DNA of 48,811 bases. It comes from Candidatus Symbiothrix dinenymphae. Its GTDB lineage: Bacteria; Bacteroidota; Bacteroidia; Bacteroidales; Azobacteroidaceae. The stretch lies in NCBI GenBank assembly GCA_001417715.1, contig BBRT01000122.1, positions 1-48,811 of the forward strand. Direction: 5' to 3'. The translations under genes were made by a program, and so were the position numbers. This document shows positions 42,201 through 48,811 of the stretch, piece by piece. Every line of letters starts with the position of its first letter. The first letter of the stretch is position 1. The notes beneath the pieces were generated by a model that did no database searches, had not been told where the DNA came from, and was given only the letters and a program-made list of their open reading frames with translations.

Positions 42201-43850
42201 TTAATGTTTTATAGGTTTTTCTTCGAGCCATGTGCCGGTCTGTTTCACCACTTCGCGCAAGAAGTTTTCGTCCATTGCGGGGCGGTTAGGGTACTGTGTG
42301 CCGCCATATTTGTTGGTGATTAGCTTGCCGTCCACCTCTTTTTTGACTGCTCCGTCCATATATTTCACGATTAGAAACTCGCCCAGATGCTTCCATTGCT
42401 CGTGAGTGTCTTGCGCGACCTTGCCGGAATAGGCTGTCAGGGTATTGAGAGCGGCATTGCGATTGGTTGCCAATTGTTCAATGGCGGTGGCTTCGAGCTT
42501 GGATTGCTGTTCAAAAAACGAATTTTCGATGCGTTCCTGTACCGGAAAAATATCCGTAATCACTTGATTATAGCGCGAATACGCATAATTTGCAACCCAT
42601 TGGTGTACCCAAAAGGCGGACTTCCATGAAAAAGTGTTAAAATCGCAATAACCGTTGGCATAACATTCCGGCACCTCGCGAATAGAGCCGTACATGGGCG
42701 TGTAAACCGTAAATCGGGCATCATCCACGCCAAACCAGAGCACGCCACCCACTTCATCGGGGAGGTTGGAGCGCATTTGCCCCACAAACGTGAAAGCGGT
42801 TTGCTGCGTCGAAGTCGGGCGTTCCCAAGCGTATGTTTTGCCGTCCACTTTGAAAGTCAGCGGGCTGAAGCGGTACGGCGAATGGTACGGACCGGCAGCG
42901 AGGTCTTTTGTGGGGTCAAAAATCGTGCCTTCGTAGTGGTCGCGCATCTGTGTCATCAAGTCTTTCGCGCTCACGAGGCGATTGGGCTTCACATAGAGCG
43001 GCATCGGCTCCGGCGTTTCACCTAATATATAAGGTGTCCATTTGTCGCCGTTGTCGGTGAAATGGTTGAAAAAGCTCCACACGCGGGCTTCGCAAAAGCG
43101 CAATCCGCCCCAATCCATTGGGTTGTAAGCCTTTGCAAAACTGAAATCTTTGTCGGCACCCGTGTAATAGCCTTTGGACTTCGCAAACGAAATCACATCT
43201 TTGGAATAAATGCAGTTCTCCTTGTCTTTGAGCGGGAATTGTTGGATGCGCGATTGGTTGGCATGTGCCGCGATGCAGTCGTCCGGAATGCGCACAGCCA
43301 CCCACACAGCCCCTTTGTTGCCAACGCCTTTGCCAATCATTTCCAATATCCACGCCTCGTTCTTATCAACGATGGAAAACGATTCGCCCGTGCTGTAATA
43401 GCCATATTTTGCTACCAGATTAGTCATCACGGTGATGGCTTCGCGGGCAGTTTTGGCACGTTGCAAGGCGATGTAAATCAAACTGCCATAGTCGATTATG
43501 CCTGTGGAGTCTTTTAATTCTTCGCGACCGGTGAAGGTTGTTTCGCCAATGCACAACTGGTGTTCGTTCATGTTGCCGACCACATTGTAAGTTTCCGCCA
43601 CCTGCGCAATTTTCCCCAGATATTTGTGGGAATCCCACTCGTACACGTCCAGCAGCGCACCTTTTTCATACTTGGCAGGAGCCCAATGGTCAAGCGACCC
43701 AAAATGCGAATACGAATCCGCCGAATAAGTGACCATAGTAGAGCCATCCACAGAGGCTTTTTTGCCCACAATCAGATTGGTGCAAGCCCAAGAACTCGTT
43801 GCAACAGAGAGGCTTAACGCCACCGCAAAAATCATTTTCTTTTTCATCAT
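42201..43850 (-). CDS. C69 family dipeptidase
   Basis: A 549-residue Ntn-hydrolase peptidase. The signal peptide ends at A22, and C23 in ACTNLIVGK becomes the N-terminal nucleophile after processing. Conserved parts include DGSTMVTYSADS, GNMNEHQLCIGETTF, and GESFSIVDKNEAWILEMIGKG. Family members release dipeptides in the periplasm of amino-acid-fermenting Bacteroidetes. It starts 12 bp downstream of the TPR gene and is probably co-transcribed with it. Confidence 0.92.
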   Translation of the reverse strand: MMKKKMIFAVALSLSVATSSWACTNLIVGKKASVDGSTMVTYSADSYSHFGSLDHWAPAKYEKGALLDVYEWDSHKYLGKIAQVAETYNVVGNMNEHQLCIGETTFTGREELKDSTGIIDYGSLIYIALQRAKTAREAITVMTNLVAKYGYYSTGESFSIVDKNEAWILEMIGKGVGNKGAVWVAVRIPDDCIAAHANQSRIQQFPLKDKENCIYSKDVISFAKSKGYYTGADKDFSFAKAYNPMDWGGLRFCEARVWSFFNHFTDNGDKWTPYILGETPEPMPLYVKPNRLVSAKDLMTQMRDHYEGTIFDPTKDLAAGPYHSPYRFSPLTFKVDGKTYAWERPTSTQQTAFTFVGQMRSNLPDEVGGVLWFGVDDARFTVYTPMYGSIREVPECYANGYCDFNTFSWKSAFWVHQWVANYAYSRYNQVITDIFPVQERIENSFFEQQSKLEATAIEQLATNRNAALNTLTAYSGKVAQDTHEQWKHLGEFLIVKYMDGAVKKEVDGKLITNKYGGTQYPNRPAMDENFLREVVKQTGTWLEEKPIKH

Positions 43851-43862
43851 TATAATTTTTTC

Positions 43863-45518
43863 TCAATACTTGATTTTCCACACATCCAAAACTTGCTTTG
43901 CACGCGCGTCATTCGGGTCTATCTCCAGAATTTTCTTCATATATACCGTCACATTTTCTTTGTCTTCCGCCAAAAGGAAGTGGCTACCTATGTAATGATA
44001 GGCTTCGATGATGCTACTGTTGCGCTTGCCGCCATCGTTGTTTGCCAGCATCACCTCCAAAGCCTTTTCATAAGCGGGTTTTGCTACCCATACCACCGAC
44101 TCCTTCTTTGCCTGCGTGCGCGCGTCCACTAACGCGAGCAATTGGGCATGGCTCAAATAGCCCAAATACGATTGTGGCGACAATTCAATCACTTTTGCAA
44201 AAGCCTTTTCTCCATCGGCGATGAATGCTTTGAACTCATCTTCATCGCCCGAACCATCATAGTATTTTGCTGCTGCAGAGCGGATTGCAGAGCCGTAGTA
44301 ATAAAAATCCAATACTGTTGGATTTTTTTCAATGGCAAAAAAGTTTTTATACTGTTCGATAGCCGCCGGATAATTTTTATTTCGTTCATACGCATCGGCT
44401 AAGTCTTTGTAAGTGTTTGCTTTATCTTTGTCGGCAGCCAATTCGATTGCTTTTTGAAAGGCAGCAACCGCCGCTTCCGGTTGCTTGCTTTTTATCAAGA
44501 TATTGCCATGCGTCGAATAATCCAGAAAAATGTGCTGGTCTTCCGGCGTAGTTTTCAAAAATTGGGTCATCTGCTCCAAAGCCTCCGGATAATTAGCCAA
44601 TTTATAGTTGTTCCAAGCCCGCAAACGGTGCATCACCACATTGTCGGGGGCAATAGCGAGCACCAAATTGATTTCTTCGATGGATTTGTCGAACTGGTCG
44701 GAGAAATACAAAATCTGTGCGTAGCGTTCGCGTTGCAAAATAGGTACGCCCGGAATGTTGATAAATTTTTGATAAGCCTCCATAGCCTTTGGATATTTGC
44801 CCAGACTGCGGTTGACATCGCCAATCAGGGCATACGCAGGGATGTATTCGGGGTCAATAGCGACCAATTTATCCAGATAGCCCAGCGATTCATTGGGATT
44901 GACCGACTTGTAGATGCGCGCCAGTTTCAAAAGCGCAATTTTGTTGTTGGGGTCAAAATAGAGGGCTTGTTCATACTGCCCGGCAGCCGCGCCCACTTTG
45001 CTCGCATCGCCGGCTTTGGCAATCGCATCCCCCTCAGCCACATACAGTCCGGGATATTTTTTGTCTGCCTTGCGTGCTTTCGCCAATGCGGTTTCGGCTT
45101 CGGCTGTTTTGTCAAAGTCGATGTACGTTTCCGCGATTGTGGTCTGCACAGACGGGTCTTTTCGTGCCAAACCGTTTGCTTTTTTGAACAAATCTTCTGC
45201 ACCTTTTGCGTCGCCGCCGGCTAATGCCAATTTGCCTTCACCGATGTGTCCAAAGGGGTACGTCGGGTCTGTGGCGATGGATTGTGCATAGTAGAAAGCG
45301 GCGGAGTCGGTTTGTTGCAACTCGTAATAGGTTTGACCTAAATAGTAATAGCGTTCGGCTTGCTCGGCAGGCGAGCCACCGGACTGCGAGAGAAACGCAA
45401 TTTTTGCCGCATCATACAATTCGGCACGATAGAGGTCGATGCCTCGCTCATTAACTCCTGCATACGCTCCCGAAGCCGAGAGCAGGGCGATAACCGCCAA
45501 AATAGATTTCTTTTTCAT
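43863..45518 (-). CDS. secreted tetratricopeptide-repeat protein
   Basis: A 551-residue protein with a signal peptide (1-20, ending AYAG). At least ten TPR-like helical pairs run through the sequence (AERYYYLGQTYYELQQTDSA, YIPAYALIGDVNRSLGKYPK, KANTYKDLADAYERNKNYPA). Such proteins act as periplasmic scaffolds. It precedes the C69 dipeptidase gene with a 12-bp gap. The promoter box TACTTTTG (45552-45559) is upstream. No catalytic domain is seen. Confidence 0.88.
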   Translation of the reverse strand: MKKKSILAVIALLSASGAYAGVNERGIDLYRAELYDAAKIAFLSQSGGSPAEQAERYYYLGQTYYELQQTDSAAFYYAQSIATDPTYPFGHIGEGKLALAGGDAKGAEDLFKKANGLARKDPSVQTTIAETYIDFDKTAEAETALAKARKADKKYPGLYVAEGDAIAKAGDASKVGAAAGQYEQALYFDPNNKIALLKLARIYKSVNPNESLGYLDKLVAIDPEYIPAYALIGDVNRSLGKYPKAMEAYQKFINIPGVPILQRERYAQILYFSDQFDKSIEEINLVLAIAPDNVVMHRLRAWNNYKLANYPEALEQMTQFLKTTPEDQHIFLDYSTHGNILIKSKQPEAAVAAFQKAIELAADKDKANTYKDLADAYERNKNYPAAIEQYKNFFAIEKNPTVLDFYYYGSAIRSAAAKYYDGSGDEDEFKAFIADGEKAFAKVIELSPQSYLGYLSHAQLLALVDARTQAKKESVVWVAKPAYEKALEVMLANNDGGKRNSSIIEAYHYIGSHFLLAEDKENVTVYMKKILEIDPNDARAKQVLDVWKIKY

Positions 45519-45551
45519 TATATCTTATGTATTTTTTATTTTTTCAAAGCG

Positions 45552-45559
45552 CAAAAGTA
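45552..45559 (-). promoter_or_regulatory. TACTTTTG promoter box of the TPR-dipeptidase operon
   Basis: TAnnTTTG match on the minus strand 34 bp upstream of the start at 45518. Confidence 0.55.
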
Positions 45560-45613
45560 GTAAATATTTATGAATTATGAAGTATAAATGGGGTAATTTT
45601 TTTTTTCATTGGG

Positions 45614-45634
45614 GACATGACCCGCAATCCCCTG
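45614..45634 (+). repeat. copy of the gltB palindromic repeat motif
   Basis: GACATGACCCGCAATCCCCTG closely matches the right half of the repeat inside gltB (GGCTTGACCCGCAATCCCCTG). It lies just downstream of gltX, in the gap before the TPR gene. The left arm is degraded (ATTGGGG). Confidence 0.6.
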
Positions 45635-45636
45635 CT

Positions 45637-47091
45637 CTACACCGCTCTGCCGCCCAACATTGATGCCACCGCAGCACCTAATCGCTTTATCGTTTCTTCT
45701 TTTCCAATAATGCTCATGATTTCGCTCGCCCCGCCCGGTGTAATGGACAAGCCGGATAGTGCAATTCGCAAGGACCACATCAATTGTCCTAATTTTATTT
45801 CTTTGCCAAGCGCAATATCATTGCAAAGATTGGCGATTGTTTCTTGTTCCCAATTGTCAAGTTGTTGGATTTGTTCCAGCGTGTCATTGATTATCTCAAT
45901 GGATGATTCAATGGTTGATTTATTTTTTTTGTTTATAAATAGTTCTGTATCAAACGGTTCTACTTTGTAGAAAAAGTGAAGTGCCTCCGGAATTTGGGAA
46001 AACTTGTGTATTCTCGATTGCAGAAGCGCGGCTATTTCATCCCATTTATGTTCCAACCGAGTGCCTTTTACGTTGGAAAATGGGAATGCTACTGTTGAAA
46101 ACTGTTCAAAAGACAGCGATTTGATATGTTCGCTATTGACCCAATCCAATTTTTGATAATCGAAAACAGCCGGACTTTTGTTGATGCCTCCTATTGAAAA
46201 TGAGGCAATTAACTCATCCATCGAAAAAATTTCTTTCTCGGTTTTGGGCGACCACCCCAATAACGCAATATAATTGACGATGGCAGCGGGCAAATAACCC
46301 TCATTGACAAGCTCTTGGAAACTCACGGCACCGTGTCGTTTGGATAATTTAGTCACCGAACCGTCCTCATTTTTGCCCAATATCAGCGGCAGATGGATAT
46401 AAACCGGCACCTCCCAGCCGAATGCCTGATACAACAAAATGTATTTAGGATTGGACGACAGATATTCAGAGCCGCGTATGACATGCGTGATGTGCATTAA
46501 AAAATCATCCACCACATTGGCAAAATTATAGGTCGGCATCCCGTCGCTTTTCAATAAAATCTGGTCGTCCAGGGTTTTATTTTCAACGGCTATTTCGCCA
46601 AAAACGACATCATTGAAACTTGTTTCGCCTTCAAGCGGTATTTTTTGCCGAATAACGTACGGTTTGCCCGTCGCTAAATTTTTTTGCACTTCTTCCGGAG
46701 TTAAATGGCGACAATGGCGGTCGTAACCGTCTGATTTTGAGGCATCAGTGGCATCTTTTGAACAAAAACAATAATAGGCATGACCGCTCTCAACAAGTTC
46801 CAAAGCATATTTTTGATAAATAGCACACCTTTCACTTTGAATATAGGGACCATAGTCGCCACCCGCATCAGGACCCTCGTCATGCCGGATTTGCGCCTGT
46901 GACAGCGTGTCGTAAATGACCTGAGTTGCGCCCTCCACATACCGCTCCCGGTCTGTATCCTCGATACGCAAAACAAAATCGCCTTTCTGAGACCTCGCAA
47001 ACAGAAAAGCATACAAAGCCGTCCTCAAATTCCCAATATGCATATACCCCGTCGGGCTTGGTGCAAATCGCGTTCTAATACTCTGTGCCAT
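45637..47091 (-). CDS. gltX: glutamyl-tRNA synthetase
   Basis: A 484-residue class I aminoacyl-tRNA synthetase. The HIGH-type motif is APSPTGYMHIG near the N-terminus, and the KMSKS counterpart is TKLSKRHG. YCFCSKD in the zinc-like insert is present. The start at 47091 (MAQSIRTRFAPSPTG) fits relatives; ATG codons at 47103 and 47112 are also possible, since the promoter box ends at 47122. Confidence 0.96.
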   Translation of the reverse strand: MAQSIRTRFAPSPTGYMHIGNLRTALYAFLFARSQKGDFVLRIEDTDRERYVEGATQVIYDTLSQAQIRHDEGPDAGGDYGPYIQSERCAIYQKYALELVESGHAYYCFCSKDATDASKSDGYDRHCRHLTPEEVQKNLATGKPYVIRQKIPLEGETSFNDVVFGEIAVENKTLDDQILLKSDGMPTYNFANVVDDFLMHITHVIRGSEYLSSNPKYILLYQAFGWEVPVYIHLPLILGKNEDGSVTKLSKRHGAVSFQELVNEGYLPAAIVNYIALLGWSPKTEKEIFSMDELIASFSIGGINKSPAVFDYQKLDWVNSEHIKSLSFEQFSTVAFPFSNVKGTRLEHKWDEIAALLQSRIHKFSQIPEALHFFYKVEPFDTELFINKKNKSTIESSIEIINDTLEQIQQLDNWEQETIANLCNDIALGKEIKLGQLMWSLRIALSGLSITPGGASEIMSIIGKEETIKRLGAAVASMLGGRAV

Positions 47092-47121
47092 ATTTTCATT
47101 CATTACAACCATTTCGAGCGG

Positions 47122-47129
47122 CAAAGGTA
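47122..47129 (-). promoter_or_regulatory. TACCTTTG promoter box of gltX
   Basis: Minus-strand TACCTTTG 31-38 bp before the gltX start, divergent from the pgk promoter. Confidence 0.7.
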
Positions 47130-47198
47130 CAATTTTTTGCGAATGCAGGAAAAATTGTATGGTAATTTCTCCGCGCGCAAGAAAAACAGCAAAAATAT

Positions 47199-47229
47199 TT
47201 GGATTGAATAAAAAATTTCACTAATTTTG
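47199..47229 (+). promoter_or_regulatory. pgk promoter
   Basis: TTG (47199-47201), 20 nt, TAATTTTG (47222-47229), 50 bp before the start codon at 47279. Confidence 0.75.
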
Positions 47230-47278
47230 CACCGCAAAAAAGTAAAGAAATAGAAAAATAATTCATAATTAAAAGAAA

Positions 47279-48541
47279 ATGCAAACAATTGAAAAATTTA
47301 ATTTTGCAGGGCATAAAGCCTTTGTACGTGTAGATTTCAACGTCCCATTGGACGACAAGTTTAACATCACAGACGACACGCGCATCCGTGCAGCCGTTCC
47401 GACTTTGAAAAAGATTTTGAAGGACGGCGGCAGTGTCATCATCGGTTCGCATCTGGGACGTCCGAAAGGCGTGGATGCCAAGTTTTCGTTGCAACACATT
47501 TTGCCCCGCGTATCGGAATTGCTGGGCGTGAAAGTGGAATTTGCGAACGACTGCTTGGGCAAGGAAGCCGTTGAAAAATCGGCTGCGCTGAAGCCCGGAC
47601 AGGCGTTGTTGTTGGAAAATCTGCGCTTCTACGCCGCAGAAGAAGGCAAACCACGCGGATTGGCAGACGATGCGTCGGACGATGTGAAAGCCGCCGCCAA
47701 AAAAACCGAAAAAGCCAACCAAAAGGAGATGGCAAAGCAATTAGCCACCTACGCAACAGTTTATGTAAACGATGCGTTCGGAACAGCGCACCGAGCACAC
47801 GCCTCCACAGCCATCATCGCCGACTCGTTCGATGCCGACCACAAATTGTTTGGCTACCTGATGCAAAACGAAATTGATGCGGTCGAAAAAGTGATGCAAG
47901 AGACCGCTCGCCCCTTCACAGCCATCATGGGCGGCTCCAAAGTGTCGTCCAAAATCGAAATCATCGAAAATTTATTGACAAAAGTAGATAATCTGATTAT
48001 CGCCGGCGGGATGACTTACACCTTCACAAAGGCTCTTGGCGGCAAAATCGGCACCTCTATCTGCGAAGACGACAAGCTGGATTTGGCAAAAGACCTGATT
48101 CAAAAAGCGAAAGCCAACAATGTGAACTTGGTGCTGGCAACGGATGCAAAAATTGCAGACGACTTCAGCAACGATGCCCAAACGAAATTTGTGCCGGTAA
48201 ATGCCATCCCCGACGGCTGGCAAGGCTTAGACATCGGTCCCGACACCGAAAAGAAATTCGCAGCAGTGATAGAAGCCTCCAAAACCATCCTCTGGAACGG
48301 TCCAACAGGCGTATTTGAATTTGAAAACTTCACAAGTGGTTCGCGCGCAGTGGGCAACGCCATAGTGAAAGCAACCGCCCAAGGCGCATTCTCCCTCGTA
48401 GGCGGCGGCGACTCAGTAGCCTGTGTCAACAAATTCGGAATAGCCGACAAGATGAGCTACGTCTCCACCGGTGGCGGCGCCTTGCTGGAATTTATCGAAG
48501 GCAAAGAACTCCCCGGCATCAAGGCGATTAGAGGGCATTGA
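47279..48541 (+). CDS. pgk: phosphoglycerate kinase
   Basis: A 420-residue glycolytic enzyme interconverting 1,3-bisphosphoglycerate and 3-phosphoglycerate with ADP/ATP. Signatures: [10 protein letters not shown] near residue 15, [45 protein letters not shown] and [13 protein letters not shown]. Slightly longer than the usual 395-400 residues because of a Lys/Ala-rich insert ([20 protein letters not shown]) near residue 140. Cytoplasmic, single-gene transcript. Confidence 0.98.
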   Translation: MQTIEKFNFAGHKAFVRVDFNVPLDDKFNITDDTRIRAAVPTLKKILKDGGSVIIGSHLGRPKGVDAKFSLQHILPRVSELLGVKVEFANDCLGKEAVEKSAALKPGQALLLENLRFYAAEEGKPRGLADDASDDVKAAAKKTEKANQKEMAKQLATYATVYVNDAFGTAHRAHASTAIIADSFDADHKLFGYLMQNEIDAVEKVMQETARPFTAIMGGSKVSSKIEIIENLLTKVDNLIIAGGMTYTFTKALGGKIGTSICEDDKLDLAKDLIQKAKANNVNLVLATDAKIADDFSNDAQTKFVPVNAIPDGWQGLDIGPDTEKKFAAVIEASKTILWNGPTGVFEFENFTSGSRAVGNAIVKATAQGAFSLVGGGDSVACVNKFGIADKMSYVSTGGGALLEFIEGKELPGIKAIRGH

Positions 48542-48546
48542 TTTGT

Positions 48547-48575
48547 GTCATTGTGGGTCAGGTTTCCAATGACAG
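48547..48575. repeat. small hairpin downstream of pgk
   Basis: TGTCATTG and CAATGACA form a perfect 8-bp stem with a 13-nt loop right after the pgk stop codon. There is no T run, so a terminator role is uncertain. The arms resemble the GTCATTG start of the palindromic repeat in gltB. Confidence 0.5.
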
Positions 48576-48628
48576 AACGGGCTGAAAAAATTTAGGCAAA
48601 AAAAAACTCATAACTCAAAACTTTTTCG

Positions 48629-48636
48629 TACCTTTG
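48629..48636 (+). promoter_or_regulatory. TACCTTTG promoter box of the last gene
   Basis: Perfect box 62 bp before the ATG at 48698. Upstream, an ACTCATAACTCAAAACT stretch resembles the heptamer repeats near the tRNA. Confidence 0.65.
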
Positions 48637-48697
48637 TCGCGATTATTTAATCAAAGCGATTAAATATGCCGAAATAATAATTTTAAAAATTCATTTT

Positions 48698-48811
48698 ATG
48701 GTACAGAACGAGGGAAAACGGAAAAAACCGGGGCGTTACATGGACTTGAAAACAGACCATGGATTTAAGACCGCTTTTAGTGAGAAACATGAGAAGTTGA
48801 TGCGCAACTTA
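48698..48811 (+). CDS. PD-(D/E)XK nuclease family transposase, N-terminal fragment
   Basis: The first 38 codons are inside the window and the frame is open at the edge. GRYMDLKTDHGFKTAFSEKH matches the start of Rpn/PDDEXK_2 proteins (RYxDLKTDxGFKxxFG), common recombination-promoting nucleases in Bacteroidetes. The catalytic residues lie beyond the window. Confidence 0.75.
   Translation, partial: MVQNEGKRKKPGRYMDLKTDHGFKTAFSEKHEKLMRNL

Overview
The window looks like a chromosomal segment of a Bacteroidota bacterium, most likely Bacteroidales-like; the genus cannot be read from it. Evidence: almost every gene start has the Bacteroidetes-type promoter box TAnnTTTG (usually TACCTTTG), often with a TTG 19-21 nt upstream. 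One secreted protein ends in a type IX secretion sorting domain. LpxK and LptG-like proteins indicate a Gram-negative envelope, and the type II-C CRISPR repeat is 46 bp with a promoter box inside.

Layout. 1-1054: an IS30-family element. 1092-3674: two tandem copies of a beta-class DNA methyltransferase fused to an HNH domain. 3709-5596: an EamA transporter and a membrane-anchored coiled-coil protein. 5659-13519: the glutamate synthase operon gltB/gltD, split by a two-gene HipA-like kinase plus HIRAN-like module with its own promoter. 13560-17956: an O-acyltransferase (MBOAT) gene cut at codon 6 by a complete IS66-type element, with its SGNH-like partner downstream. 17981-19443: ftcD and a decayed toxin-antitoxin pair. 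19833-19916: tRNA-Leu(CAG). 20030-24457: an LptG-like permease fused in frame to an outer-membrane barrel, an S41 lipoprotein protease and lpxK.

24522-36530 is a type II-C CRISPR-Cas locus. It contains two decayed repeats, a small lipoprotein gene, an array of 35 repeat units (33 spacers), a bidirectional terminator, and on the minus strand msrC, a broken rhuM, cas2, cas1, an AlbA-type ATP-binding gene, a cas1 5' remnant and cas9. The tracrRNA gene lies on the plus strand just upstream of cas9. Each array repeat carries its own predicted promoter. The tracrRNA has a near-identical promoter, and the predicted cas9 transcript runs antisense through the whole tracrRNA gene. A degenerate copy of the array leader and first half-repeat sits against the cas9 promoter. 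The cas1 remnant shows that the operon was rearranged when the AlbA gene or the adaptation module arrived.

36596-48811 is mostly envelope and housekeeping: an outer-membrane barrel, a T9SS cargo protein, a FadL-like porin, a Ser/Tyr/Gly-rich secreted protein, a C69 dipeptidase, a TPR protein, gltX, pgk, and the start of a PD-(D/E)XK nuclease-family gene cut by the window edge.

All calls come from reading the sequence; no database search or structure prediction was run.
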